Assembly (NCBI GenBank): GCA_029269125.1
Contig: JARHXX010000018.1
Span: 1 to 64,000 of the forward strand
DNA: 64,000 nt
From: Kiritimatiellaeota bacterium B1221
Lineage (GTDB): Bacteria; Verrucomicrobiota; Kiritimatiellia; SS1-B-03-39; UBA6053
Direction of reading: 5' to 3'
Shown here: positions 1 to 9,337 of the stretch, in pieces
How positions within the stretch are numbered: position 1 is the stretch's first letter
Layout: each line of letters starts with the position of its first letter
Made by a program: the position numbers and the translations under genes
Notes under the pieces: model-generated
Seen by the model: only the letters and a program-made list of their open reading frames with translations
Databases searched by the model: none
Told to the model about the DNA's origin: nothing

Positions 1-323
1 CCCGATTCTATAGGACGTCTTATGACCAATACCCTTCCCTTCGTGCCATTCGGGCCCGACCCGGACATCCGGGCTGCAGTGCAGTCGAGGAGTTGCGGTG
101 AATTCGTCCTGAAGAAGGGGCAGGCAGATTTGGCCGCCCATTCTTTCATGGCTTTGCATCCAGGAAGAACAGAGGTGGGGGCATGGTTGTGCAAGTGCGC
201 TTCAAGCATACCTCCGGGCCATAAACATGTTAAACAAATGATGGATGCAACTGAGAAAGAGCCACTGAAATCTCGGTCCCGGTTCACGAATAAGGAGCGG
301 AAACTCCAATATCCCCGGTCCGT
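1..323. other. Window-edge stretch without a supported gene
   Basis: This is the region downstream of the - strand hydrolase gene. A + strand frame is open through it, but its translation is rich in Arg, Pro, Ser and Lys, shows no domain I recognise, and runs on into the antisense of the hydrolase. It is better read as non-coding or as a decayed remnant. I see no RNA gene or clear terminator. Confidence 0.4.
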
Positions 324-1205
324 TTATTTGGGTGAAGTCACCTGTAGGGGGGCTTCGAGGAACTGGAGGATTCTGGGTCTTACTTTTTCAGGGAAACGCA
401 AAACGGCGTCGCAATGGCCGGCGCCGGGTATGATCCACAAGCCCGCATGATCGGGAGCCAGCGTATGGAGTTTTTGACTGTGGGATGCGGGGATCACCCG
501 GTCGTTTTCTCCGTGAATAAAGAAAAGGGGAAGGGCGGGAAGCTCTTTGACCGCGGAAGAGGCATCATAGCCCGGAGAAATAAGCAGGGGACGGAAGAGG
601 CGGAGGGGTTGCAGGAACCAGGGGAACTGACGCATTTTATCGGCGGCAATTTTACTGAAGCTGTAGAATGTGGAATCGATGATGGCGGCCTGGACGGGGA
701 TGTTGGTATGGACCATGGACTGGAGGGCCACTGTCCCGCCGAGGCTTTGTCCCCAAACATAGAGTTTGGTTTTGTCTATATCTGAACGCGCATGGACCGT
801 GGTCAGTGCGGCCACGCCGTCACGGATTACTCCTTTCCGATTCGGAGTGCCGCCGGATCGGCCATAGCCCCGGTAATCGAACACAAATAAATTATATCCC
901 GCTGCCGGCAGCCACTCCGCGTATTGTACATGGGTGCTCATATTTTGCGCGTTGCCATGGAAATGGATGACGGTGCCTTTGGGTTCTCCGTTGGCCGGGA
1001 GCCACCAGCCTGTGAGAGCGGTTCCGTCAGCCGATCTGAAATTCACGGCTTCGTATTGAAGTTCCCGGCTGTCCGGGGCGGCGGCCATGCGTCGGGAAGG
1101 CTGATAAAAAATACCATTGGCGCACCCACTGCCCAAGAGCATCAACAGGAGTGCTGCGAGGAATGGGAGCTTTTTTATTTTAGCGGGGGATCCAGTCATT
1201 TCCAT
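324..1205 (-). CDS. Alpha/beta hydrolase lipoprotein (YtpA/BEM46-like serine hydrolase)
   Basis: Predicted secreted lipid-anchored hydrolase of about 293 residues; the substrate is unknown. The N-terminus has a basic stretch (KIKK), a hydrophobic core and a lipobox ending LLGSGC, so it should be processed by signal peptidase II. The mature part carries HFHGNAQN (oxyanion-hole HG), FDYRGYGRSGG, the nucleophile elbow GQSLGG, the acid in GENDRVIP, and the catalytic His in GAGHCD, in the usual order. The start is uncertain. I chose the ATG at 1205 because it gives a normal-length signal peptide, but an ATG at 1229 is possible and neither has a clear Shine-Dalgarno. The gene overlaps the 3' end of the upstream nuclease gene, so the two are probably co-transcribed. 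Confidence 0.85.
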   Translation of the reverse strand: MEMTGSPAKIKKLPFLAALLLMLLGSGCANGIFYQPSRRMAAAPDSRELQYEAVNFRSADGTALTGWWLPANGEPKGTVIHFHGNAQNMSTHVQYAEWLPAAGYNLFVFDYRGYGRSGGTPNRKGVIRDGVAALTTVHARSDIDKTKLYVWGQSLGGTVALQSMVHTNIPVQAAIIDSTFYSFSKIAADKMRQFPWFLQPLRLFRPLLISPGYDASSAVKELPALPLFFIHGENDRVIPASHSQKLHTLAPDHAGLWIIPGAGHCDAVLRFPEKVRPRILQFLEAPLQVTSPK

Positions 1206-3885
1206 GGTGCAGCAGGGGGGTGAAGTCATCAAATCTTTTGATGTCAGAACTGGGCAGCCAAACCTGATCTTTCACCAGTCCGATGACGGTGTGTAAACAT
1301 TTTTCCGCTTCTTCCCGAAGTTCATTTTCTTCTTTCCAGTTTTCCAGAGTGGTATCCTGAACAGCCTTCGGCAGATTAAAATAGAGGACCTCCAGTGGAC
1401 GGGAAGGGTCGACCTGGGGTTCGGATGCCGCCAACCAGCGGTAAAGCGGGAGTTGCAGATCGGTCCACTGCTTTCGATATCTGCCCACTTGCAACTGAAT
1501 CATTTCCCGACCTGGCCGGGGCGTGCTTAAATGTGTTTTGGCGGGGGGCTCAGGTTTGTCGTGGGTTTTGTAATCGATGATGCGGAACCCGTGTTCCGGA
1601 TGGAAGTCAATACGGTCGATAACACCTGAAACCGTGATGCCCCCGCATTCCCGGGTCAGCTTTCTTTCGGTGGCGATGGTTTTCCATCCCTGTGACCAAA
1701 GCTCGCGTTGAACGTGTCCGGCGGCTTTTAAACGTGAGAGCGCGGCATGACGGAAAACCTGCATGGACATGCGACGGGCGGAGCCGAAACGCAGGCGGAT
1801 ATACTGCTCCAAAGCTTCTTCACAGCGTTGATTCCATTCGGGTTGCGGGCAGGCCCCCTGATCCACCACCGTTTTCAAAACGGCATGAATGCACTCCCCG
1901 AAAACCCCGGCGTGGGGTTCGCTTTCGAGGTCATCTTTGAGGCGGAGTCCCAGCACATGTTCAAAGTAGAAGCGGGAGGGGCATCTTAAATAACTTTTAA
2001 CCGCGGAAACGGAGAGGCGGTCGATTTCCCGTGCGGGGAGGCGGGAGGGATCGAGTGCGAGTCCCGGTGAAGGAGGGGATTGCAGGGCAGGGGGAGGCGG
2101 TTCTCTGAACAGCAATTCGGCACGTTGGAGGAGGGTCTCATCGTCACAGGCAAACAAGAGCCGTGAGGGCAGGAGAGGTCCGCCTTCCCGGTCCCGTTTG
2201 AGTACCCAGATCCTTACCTGGCCGGGATCGCGGCTCATGATCATGCTGTGGAACAGAAACGCATCCCGGGCAAGCCAGTCCCGGTCACTGCGCAATCCCA
2301 GTTCCTCGCGCAGTTGATTGGGCAGAAAGGGGTCGGGTTTGTTGACGGCCGGAACTTTGCCTTCCTGAAAGCCGGTGAGCAATAGAGAGGGTGAAGGATG
2401 ATACGCCAGTTCCAGCCAACCTTCCGCGGTGAAAGTTCCCTCCACCCGGGGAGGGTCGACCGTTTCATTTTTGAGGACTTGGAGTAAAACCCCGGCGGAG
2501 GGGCTGAAGCCTTCTTTTTGGCGCCGGGCCCCTTCCTGCAAGACCTCCGCAAGTTTGTGGAGTTGACGCAGTTGATAGCGTTGCTCGGGGTTGCCGGGGT
2601 CCAGTTTGCGGCCGGCGTGGATTTCTTCCAGCATGTTCAGCAATCCCCTGGCGTCCTGCACCCCAATCCACCGCTTCAATTTTTCCCAAGCGGATTTTAA
2701 AGGTTCGTCCTTCAGTGTTTCCGAGACGCTGTCCGCATTTTCGGGAAGGGCCTGGTTGGCAAATGTTTCCCAGGCTTTGAGCAATCCTCGGGGATTGTCC
2801 GGCTGCAGGGCGCGGAGGAGATCCGGTTGACGCCATAAAGCGCGGAGGCTGACCGGGTCTTCGTGCTGGCGGTGTTCCTGTAAGGCATTTAAAAGACGGA
2901 GATCCGGGCTTTCCGCCAGTTTGGCGGGTTTGGGGTGGTAGAGTTCGTGTCCGCAGGCTTGCAGGCTGTGTTGAATGGGCAAAACCAGATTGTCGTCCAG
3001 CAGGCCAAAGGCCAGATCGGGCTGCGCCGGCAGATCTTTCATCCATGCGGTGAGGCGCTGACAGAGGGCGGCGGGATCGGCGAGGCATTCGATCCAGCCT
3101 TCCGGTTCCCCGCTTCTTCCCAGAAAGCGGTTTTGCCACGAGGCTTCGGGCATTCCCCACTCATTAAATTGATCCGCCTCGGAGGCGGGGGCGTGAATCC
3201 AAACTTCCATTTCGATGGTTTGATCCAGTTCTTTCAGACGATGGAGAATGACCGGCGAAGGATCGGGCACGCCGGCGAGAATGATTTTCTGAATGCCGAC
3301 CGGCGGGGTGTAGTTTTGGATTTGCTGACGTTTGGCGTCGGTGGGATCCTGAAGATTTTTTTGTGCCAATTCTGCGCGGTAGGCTTCTTCCAGCCGGGCC
3401 AGATCGCGCCAGCGTTCCTGTTCAGAGTTCAACAGGGGGGAGGAGGCGACTCCGGACAGGTCCAGTCCGGCATCCAGGAGCTCTTCGCGGAGGCGTTGCA
3501 GGCGCTGGCCGAACTCCAGCGCGACCGCCGGAGAAAAGGGTTCTGTTTGTTGGGGGAGCAGGGCGGGCAGGGTTTCAGGATGGATGCCGGTGAGGGTTTG
3601 CTGCCAGGCGGGCATCCAATCGAAAGCGTGTGCAATTTTAGCGTTGTCCCCGGGTTGCAAGAGGAAGGAGGGGGGATGCACCGACATAGACAGCAAGGCG
3701 GTGCCTCCGCGTTCCCGCCAGGCGGTGGCCAGGTATTCACGCAAACGTCGGCCCGCCTGTTGGGTGGGGGCGAGGATCAGAAATTCCCCCAGATTTAAGG
3801 GGCCTTTGCCTTTTGCAGGCAGGAGTTTGTCGGCCAGCAATGGCAGGAGGGGGGAGGACCAGTCTAGGAATACACGCTTAGGCAT
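1180..3885 (-). CDS. AddB/RexB-like PD-(D/E)XK exonuclease subunit
   Basis: A 901-residue protein with inactivated-helicase-like N-terminal and central parts and a C-terminal RecB-family nuclease domain. The nuclease domain starts near residue 640 with LSVSAVKSYLRCPSRFYFEH and continues with FGECIHAVL and VSGVIDRIDF then IIDYKTHD, which supply the Asp and Asp-Lys metal site of PD-(D/E)XK enzymes. AddB normally works with a UvrD-like AddA in double-strand-break processing. No AddA gene lies beside it here; its partner may be elsewhere. I do not see the four-Cys iron-sulfur pattern of classical AddB around the nuclease domain. Nuclease family assignment is strong; the exact AddB orthology is inferred. 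Confidence 0.8.
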   Translation of the reverse strand: MPKRVFLDWSSPLLPLLADKLLPAKGKGPLNLGEFLILAPTQQAGRRLREYLATAWRERGGTALLSMSVHPPSFLLQPGDNAKIAHAFDWMPAWQQTLTGIHPETLPALLPQQTEPFSPAVALEFGQRLQRLREELLDAGLDLSGVASSPLLNSEQERWRDLARLEEAYRAELAQKNLQDPTDAKRQQIQNYTPPVGIQKIILAGVPDPSPVILHRLKELDQTIEMEVWIHAPASEADQFNEWGMPEASWQNRFLGRSGEPEGWIECLADPAALCQRLTAWMKDLPAQPDLAFGLLDDNLVLPIQHSLQACGHELYHPKPAKLAESPDLRLLNALQEHRQHEDPVSLRALWRQPDLLRALQPDNPRGLLKAWETFANQALPENADSVSETLKDEPLKSAWEKLKRWIGVQDARGLLNMLEEIHAGRKLDPGNPEQRYQLRQLHKLAEVLQEGARRQKEGFSPSAGVLLQVLKNETVDPPRVEGTFTAEGWLELAYHPSPSLLLTGFQEGKVPAVNKPDPFLPNQLREELGLRSDRDWLARDAFLFHSMIMSRDPGQVRIWVLKRDREGGPLLPSRLLFACDDETLLQRAELLFREPPPPALQSPPSPGLALDPSRLPAREIDRLSVSAVKSYLRCPSRFYFEHVLGLRLKDDLESEPHAGVFGECIHAVLKTVVDQGACPQPEWNQRCEEALEQYIRLRFGSARRMSMQVFRHAALSRLKAAGHVQRELWSQGWKTIATERKLTRECGGITVSGVIDRIDFHPEHGFRIIDYKTHDKPEPPAKTHLSTPRPGREMIQLQVGRYRKQWTDLQLPLYRWLAASEPQVDPSRPLEVLYFNLPKAVQDTTLENWKEENELREEAEKCLHTVIGLVKDQVWLPSSDIKRFDDFTPLLHHGNDWIPR

Positions 3886-3987
3886 GTTTATACGCTAACG
3901 GGAAGACCCGTCGGGTACTAGTAAAGAAATTGGCTATTTTGTATTTTGATTCGGGGGGTGGGGCATGTGTAGGAAAAGTGTCTGCCT

Positions 3988-4631
3988 GTGTTTCAAATCG
4001 AGATCATGTGGTCTCTTGAGTCCGACTTTTCGGATGAAGCGCAAAAGAGTCAGATTGTAGTAGGTATTGACTGTGTCAATTTGGTTCAGAGAATTGATTT
4101 TACGAAAAATATCATTCTTCCTCTCATCTTTCTTTTCATCATTGGGGCTGTTCAGGCATCGACCCTCTTGTTTTCTGATTCTTTCGAAACGCCATCGGGG
4201 GCGGGGACCACGCTCACGGCGGGGATCTGGTTTTCTCGTTTGACTAAAAAGGAGACAGCTCTTTAGAGTCGGGGGACGGGTTGACCTTCCAAATCAATTT
4301 TGGTTCAGGATTGCAAACCGTGCTTACCGATAAGGGAGTTCCGGATGGAACGGCCCATTCAACGTATACCGGCACGACCACTGGATTGGCGACGGCTACA
4401 GGCACAAGCTCCGACTGGTTTCGTTATACCATTACAGTGCCTGAATCCTATGATTCGGACACACTTTCATCGACCTCTTTTCAGATGAGGTTTGCGACTT
4501 CCGGATCTACATCCGGAGAGGATTTCCATCAGGACAACGTTGCCGTGAACTTGGTTTCTGAACCCTCCACGCTCTTTTTGTTTGTGGGGGGGATTTTGGT
4601 GATGGGCTTTTCAAGCTGCAGAAGAAAATGA
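3988..4631 (+). pseudogene. Frameshifted PEP-CTERM surface protein gene
   Basis: Two + strand frames together make one PEP-CTERM protein. The first (3988-4266) has a hydrophobic signal region (NIILPLIFLFIIGAVQA) followed by a secreted-type start, and stops at TAG 4264. The second (about 4251-4631) continues with Gly/Thr/Ser-rich sequence and ends with a PEP-CTERM sorting tail: SEPST, a hydrophobic helix (LFLFVGGILVMGF) and the basic end CRRK. The second frame has a TAA immediately upstream, so the indel should fall between about 4248 and 4266. The tail would normally direct cleavage and anchoring by an exosortase. It could be a real pseudogene or a sequencing indel. Confidence 0.65.
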
Positions 4632-4908
4632 TGGGAATGATTTGGGATTAAGGATTGGAACGCTACCCGTTCGTCTGCTGCAGGCATGGCGGGGGCGCTG
4701 GATTTGAGGATGATTGCGTCGTCAGCGTGAGATTCCGCTTGATAGGGGAATTGGGTGAGGTCCACCATTGACGATGACCGGTGGGCTCCGTATTGACGAC
4801 GGGTTCATTCAGATGAAGGAACCTTCAATGACGCAGTCCCCAAGCACCGAACTCCAACCCTGAACGGAAAACTCCGGTATTGAATGTTCGTGGTTCGAAT
4901 TTTTTTGT

Positions 4909-7059
4909 TTATGCTTGTCCCGCCTGAATGGCGGTGAGGGCGATGGTGTAGACGATGTCGTCGACCAGGGCACCGCGGGAGAGGTCGTTGACCGGTTTAT
5001 TGAGACCTTGAAGCATGGGGCCGATGCTGATGACATTGGCGCTGCGCTGTACCGCTTTGTAGGTGGTGTTGCCGGTGTTGAGGTCGGGGAAAATATATAC
5101 GTTGGCTTTACCGGCGACTTCGGATCCGGGGGCTTTGGTTTTGGCCACGGAAAGGGTGGAGGCGGCATCGTATTGCAGAGGGCCGTCGATGGACAGATCC
5201 GGTCTTTTTTCACGGGCGATTTCGGTGGCTTTGCGGACTTTTTCCACATCGTCTCCGCTACCGCTGGCACCGGTGCTGTAGCTGATCATGGCCACGCGTG
5301 GGGTGATGCCGAATGCGGTGGCGCTGTCGGCACTTTGCAAGGCGATTTCGGCCAGAGTTTCCGCATCGGGATTTTCGTTGATCGCACAGTCGGCGTAGAT
5401 GTAGACCTGTTCAGGGAGCAACATAAAAAACAATGAAGAAACGAAGCGGGTACCGGGTTTGGTTTTGATAAGCTGCAGGGCAGGTCGCACGGTTTGGGCG
5501 GTGGTGTGCACGGCACCGGAAACCAGTCCGTCGACATCGCCATTTTTAAGCATGACGGTTCCCAGCATGACATTGTCTTCCAAAAGGGAAGCGGCCATGG
5601 ACCGGTCCATGCCTTTGTGTTTGCGGAGTTCCTGCAGAATATCCACGTACCCATCGCGAAGGGTATCGGGGTCGAGGATTTCCAATCCCGGTTCTAAAAC
5701 CAGTCCGGTTTTTTCTGCCATTTCATGAATATCTTCCGGATTTGCCAGCAGTACGCAGTTGGCAATTTGCCGTTGTTGACAAATGTTGGCGGCTTGCAAG
5801 GTGCGGGGCTCGATGCCTTCCGGTAACACGATCCGTTTGGGTTTTTTGCGTGAGAGCTGTACCAGTCGATAGCGGAAAGCCGCGGGAGAGAGGCGGATTT
5901 CGCGATGATATCCCACCAGCGATTTCAGCCAGGAACGGGAAATTTGTGATGCGATGTAATTCATGGCCGTATCGATACGCTCCTGGTCGTCGATGGGCAC
6001 TTCGGTATTCATGTGCGGAATCTGCGTGGCAGTCGAATAACTGTCGGTGGGAACGGTCATCACGGGCAGCCCTTTTTCCATGGCGTTCTGGCAGAGCTTC
6101 ATGATTTCATCGCTGGGTTTTCCGGCGGAGGTGAGGAGGACACCGGCAAGGGGGATGCCATTGGCGGCGGCCATGCAGGCGGCCAAAAAGAGGTCCATCC
6201 GGTCAATTGGAATGATCAACAGAGCATTGGCCCGAAAGACGTGGGTGATGTGTTCGACATTGCGGGCGCAGAGGAAAACTTTATGAATGCGGCGGGTATG
6301 AATTTCCCCCTCATTTAAAATTTGCGCCTGGAGGTGACGGGCCACATCAATGGTCCGGGACTGCGCCATTTCTTTGACCCAGGGTATGGTGCCCAGAAGT
6401 CGGAATTTCTTTTCTTGGAAGATGTCGCATTCCTGTTTGATTCTTTCGCGGGTAATTTCCTGTTCCGGAGAGGCGAGTTCGAGATCCGGTCTCAGGCGGC
6501 CGTTGGCATCCCGGGGCGCGTTGACAAAATTCACGATGGCGCCCATCACCCGTTCGGAATTGATTTCTCCAAATTCCCGCACCGCATTACGGATTTCCGC
6601 ATCTAACCAGCTGAGTTCCTTTTTAATCGGAGCGCCCACGAACACCAAAGAGGCATCCAAGGTGCGGGCGATGGTTTTATTGAGCATGATGGCGTGCTCA
6701 AATTCATCCATATGAATGAGTCCTTCCACCACCACGATATCTGCTTCATCCGCGACGGGCTGGTACCTTTCCAATACGCTTTCGAGAAGCGAATCCACAC
6801 CGTTGGCTGAGATCTCTTTTTCAGCTTTCGCGTAGGGAATGGGATCGGGCGGGGTGAGGTCGGTGGTGTTGCGAATCACAAAGGTGCTGCGTTCAGGGCC
6901 GGTGTCACCACGGAAGAGTTGGGCGACAGGTTTAAAGAAAGCGGCTTTGATACCGTTGCGGTCGAGGGCGCGGACCAAGCCCATGCTTACCGAGGTTAAG
7001 CCAACGCGGGCACCGGTGGGAACGAGGTAGATACACTGGGTTTGTTTCTTAGTGGACAT
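4909..7059 (-). CDS. pta: Phosphate acetyltransferase
   Basis: Interconverts acetyl-CoA plus phosphate and acetyl phosphate plus CoA in the cytosol. At 716 residues it matches the long Pta class. It has an N-terminal P-loop-like domain beginning VPTGARVGLTSVSMGLV (dethiobiotin-synthetase-like fold), a middle DRTGG-type region, and a C-terminal catalytic PTA domain from about residue 390 with VLPEGIEPRTLQAA, GLVSGAVHTTAQTVRPALQ, ISYSTGASGSG and VYIFPDLNTGN. Acetate kinase lies 70 bp upstream on the same strand, giving an ackA-pta operon. The ATG at 7059 is the first in frame; its Shine-Dalgarno is weak. Confidence 0.95.
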   Translation of the reverse strand: MSTKKQTQCIYLVPTGARVGLTSVSMGLVRALDRNGIKAAFFKPVAQLFRGDTGPERSTFVIRNTTDLTPPDPIPYAKAEKEISANGVDSLLESVLERYQPVADEADIVVVEGLIHMDEFEHAIMLNKTIARTLDASLVFVGAPIKKELSWLDAEIRNAVREFGEINSERVMGAIVNFVNAPRDANGRLRPDLELASPEQEITRERIKQECDIFQEKKFRLLGTIPWVKEMAQSRTIDVARHLQAQILNEGEIHTRRIHKVFLCARNVEHITHVFRANALLIIPIDRMDLFLAACMAAANGIPLAGVLLTSAGKPSDEIMKLCQNAMEKGLPVMTVPTDSYSTATQIPHMNTEVPIDDQERIDTAMNYIASQISRSWLKSLVGYHREIRLSPAAFRYRLVQLSRKKPKRIVLPEGIEPRTLQAANICQQRQIANCVLLANPEDIHEMAEKTGLVLEPGLEILDPDTLRDGYVDILQELRKHKGMDRSMAASLLEDNVMLGTVMLKNGDVDGLVSGAVHTTAQTVRPALQLIKTKPGTRFVSSLFFMLLPEQVYIYADCAINENPDAETLAEIALQSADSATAFGITPRVAMISYSTGASGSGDDVEKVRKATEIAREKRPDLSIDGPLQYDAASTLSVAKTKAPGSEVAGKANVYIFPDLNTGNTTYKAVQRSANVISIGPMLQGLNKPVNDLSRGALVDDIVYTIALTAIQAGQA

Positions 7060-7129
7060 GGTGATGAAGCGATTTCAGATTTGAGATTTTTGACAGAAGA
7101 TTCGGCTGAATAGGTTTAAACTCTGACCC

Positions 7130-8320
7130 TTAGGGGTTCTTTTCTCCGCATATCAGCTGATGGGTGTCACGGGCGATCACGATTTCCTCGTCTGTACGGA
7201 TGACCATTGCGCAGGGCTGGGTGCCAAGGGTGATGATCCCCTGGTTGTCACGGCCGTGAATTTCATTGGCTTCCGCGTCGGCTTGCAGTTGCAGGAAGGG
7301 CAGAAGTTCCAATGTGCGCTCTCGGACGGGGATGGAGTTTTCGCCGATGCCGCCGGTAAAGATCAGTGCGTCGAGTCGGCCCAGGGCGACGGTGAGAGCG
7401 GCGATGGACTTGGCAAGACGGTAGACAAAAACCTGAATGGCGATGGCGGCCCGTTCGTCACCGCCCGCTTCCGCTTCCAGCAATGCGCGCATGTCATTGC
7501 TTTGTCCGGAGAGGCCGAGCAGTCCACTTTTTTTATTCAAAAGATTGGAGACTTCACTCAGGGAAAGGTTGAGGGTGTTTCCCAGGAATTCGTGCAGGGA
7601 GGGATCGATGTCTCCGGAGCGGGTGCCCATGACCAGTCCTTCCAGCGGGGTGAGTCCCATGGTGGTATCGACGGATTTGCCCCCGAGCACGGCGGTGGCG
7701 CTGCAACCGTTACCGAGGTGGGCGCTGATTAAAGCCAATTCTTCGATGGGGCGGTTCAAACGTTTTGCGGCTTCGGTGCAAACGTAGCGGTGGCTGGTTC
7801 CGTGAAAGCCGTAGCGGCGAATGCCTTCCTGCTCGTACAATTCGTAGGGCAGGGCATAGAGGTAGGCCTGACGGGGCATGGATTGATGAAAGGCGGTATC
7901 GAAGACCATGACCTGGGGGAGGCCGGGGAAAGCTTCGCGGGCGGCCTCGATACCCTGCATGTTTACGGGGTTGTGTAAAGGGGCCAGATGGGAGTTGGCT
8001 TTCAGTGCGCTGAGTGACGCGTCAGTTACCCGGCAGGACTGACTGAATTTTTCTCCGCCATGGACCACCCGATGGCCGATGCCGTCGCAACGGAGGTTTA
8101 AGGTTTGAAGCAATGAGACGATACCCAAGAGGGCTTGACGGTGGTCGGCATGCCCCAGTGCTTTGGATCCGCTGTCGACCCCTTTCCATTCGAGGGCTGC
8201 ATCGGCTGTGCCGAGTTTTTCTGCTAATCCGGAAAGTAAATGCTTTCCGCTGAGAGGGTCGGCGAGGGAAAATTTGATAGAAGAACTACCGCAATTGATA
8301 ACGAGGATGTTTTTTGACAT
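7130..8320 (-). CDS. ackA: Acetate kinase
   Basis: Transfers phosphate between acetyl phosphate and ADP, making ATP and acetate. It has all the family signatures: NCGSSSIKFSL at the N-terminus, VFDTAFHQSMP, GFHGTSHRYV, ISAHLGNGCSATAV, MGTRSGDIDP and FTGGIGENS. I place the start at the ATG at 8320 (MSKNILVIN), which fits family proteins; an upstream in-frame TTG at 8335 would add five atypical residues. With this start it is 396 residues, normal for AckA. It is first in the ackA-pta operon and divergent from the DNRLRE protein gene. Confidence 0.96.
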   Translation of the reverse strand: MSKNILVINCGSSSIKFSLADPLSGKHLLSGLAEKLGTADAALEWKGVDSGSKALGHADHRQALLGIVSLLQTLNLRCDGIGHRVVHGGEKFSQSCRVTDASLSALKANSHLAPLHNPVNMQGIEAAREAFPGLPQVMVFDTAFHQSMPRQAYLYALPYELYEQEGIRRYGFHGTSHRYVCTEAAKRLNRPIEELALISAHLGNGCSATAVLGGKSVDTTMGLTPLEGLVMGTRSGDIDPSLHEFLGNTLNLSLSEVSNLLNKKSGLLGLSGQSNDMRALLEAEAGGDERAAIAIQVFVYRLAKSIAALTVALGRLDALIFTGGIGENSIPVRERTLELLPFLQLQADAEANEIHGRDNQGIITLGTQPCAMVIRTDEEIVIARDTHQLICGEKNP

Positions 8321-8536
8321 GATGGACCGGTGCAAGAATAATAGGGTTCTGCAAATGCTTTTTTCCTCCTTTTGTCAAAGGCAACAGCTAAAAAACTTAG
8401 ACGTTTTACTTATAGCTTACATTATTGTTTCAATGTATGTGCGATTTATAAGGTTTATGTCAATTGAGGAAAGGCAATTTAATTGACAGGACCTTCAAAT
8501 TTACAGTAAGGAGGAGGCTTTAATTCAAATGTTCTG
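8321..8536. promoter_or_regulatory. Divergent intergenic region between ackA and the DNRLRE gene
   Basis: An AT-richer 216-bp gap between divergently transcribed genes should hold promoters for both. A purine-rich GGAGGAGG at about 8509-8516 resembles a Shine-Dalgarno but lies some 20 bases before the ATG at 8537, longer than usual. I do not see clear consensus -35/-10 pairs. Confidence 0.35.
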
Positions 8537-9274
8537 ATGAAATATTCCCTCCTGATTATCCTCTGTGCGGTCTTTTCCTTGTGGTCTCCCTCCCTCTCTG
8601 CTGAGCTCATAGCTGTCGATGCGGATGCATATATTCAGAACGGTTCCAATGCGACCACTAAATATGGCACGAGTGACCTGCTCCTTATCAAGCATAATTC
8701 AGAGGGTAATAATTACGACCGGAAAACCTACATCCGCTTTGATCTGGGAACGTTGTCTTTTGATCACACAAGCCTGCTGGGATCCGTATCGCTCAATCTG
8801 AACTTTGTCGATTCGGGACTGGGTGATAGCACTGATTCGATTGAATGGACTTTCGGGGTTTGGGGACTCAACGATGGAGATACGGCTGAGAGTTGGGGGG
8901 AAGAAACCACTACTTGGAATAATGCGCCCCAAAACAACACCGGAAGTGATTTTGAATTTGGTACCGGGGCCACCAAACTGGGTACGTTCACTTTTACGGG
9001 GAAAACCGCAACGGTGAATTTTACCAGTACTTCCCTGAACGATTTTGTGGCTGGGAGTACCAGTGACGATCTGTTAACTTTTATGATTGGCCGTGATACG
9101 GATCAATCCGGATCCAATACCTATGTGCATTCGATTGCGGCTGGGGAACATGCGACTATCACGGGTCCGCAACTGGACTTGATCGTGATTCCTGAAATCT
9201 CGACATTCTCCCTGGTCCTGTTGGCTTCCGTGGTTTCGTTGGCGGGACTCAGGCTGCAGGGCCGTGATCGTTAG
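8537..9274 (+). CDS. Secreted DNRLRE-domain protein with PEP-CTERM-like tail
   Basis: A 245-residue exported protein. Residues 1-22 form a signal peptide (LLIILCAVFSLWSPSLSAE). The mature part begins with the DNRLRE/CBM96-like pattern DADAYIQNGSNATTKYGTSD, then KTYIRFDL and WNNAPQN, typical of a beta-sandwich found on polysaccharide-degrading or surface proteins. The C-terminus has the short motif PEIST, a hydrophobic helix (LVLLASVVSLAGL) and a basic end (RLQGRDR), a variant PEP-CTERM exosortase signal. Carbohydrate binding is inferred from the domain only. The beta-glucosidase gene downstream is convergent. Confidence 0.8.
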   Translation: MKYSLLIILCAVFSLWSPSLSAELIAVDADAYIQNGSNATTKYGTSDLLLIKHNSEGNNYDRKTYIRFDLGTLSFDHTSLLGSVSLNLNFVDSGLGDSTDSIEWTFGVWGLNDGDTAESWGEETTTWNNAPQNNTGSDFEFGTGATKLGTFTFTGKTATVNFTSTSLNDFVAGSTSDDLLTFMIGRDTDQSGSNTYVHSIAAGEHATITGPQLDLIVIPEISTFSLVLLASVVSLAGLRLQGRDR

Positions 9275-9296
9275 ACCGCACTCAGTGGTCAAACGA

Positions 9297-9319
9297 CTCG
9301 CGGGAGGGCGTCCCGCGAG
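9297..9319. terminator. GC-rich hairpin between convergent genes
   Basis: CTCGCGGGA pairs with TCCCGCGAG across a GGGCG loop, between the ends of the convergent DNRLRE and beta-glucosidase genes. The position suits a shared transcription end. There is no strong T-run on either side, so intrinsic termination is uncertain. Confidence 0.45.
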
Positions 9320-9337
9320 CCGCAGGTTGTCAAAAAT

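Noticed and set aside
22-450. Open + strand frame of 142 codons at the window start
   Set aside because: Composition is not protein-like, it has no recognisable domain, and it runs into the antisense of the hydrolase gene.
2935-3798. Long frame antisense to the AddB-like gene
   Set aside because: It is a mirror of a well-supported gene in GC-rich DNA, with Gly/Arg-rich low-complexity translation.
4529-4768. 79-codon - strand frame over the PEP-CTERM tail
   Set aside because: It overlaps the clear sorting signal on the + strand and resembles no family.
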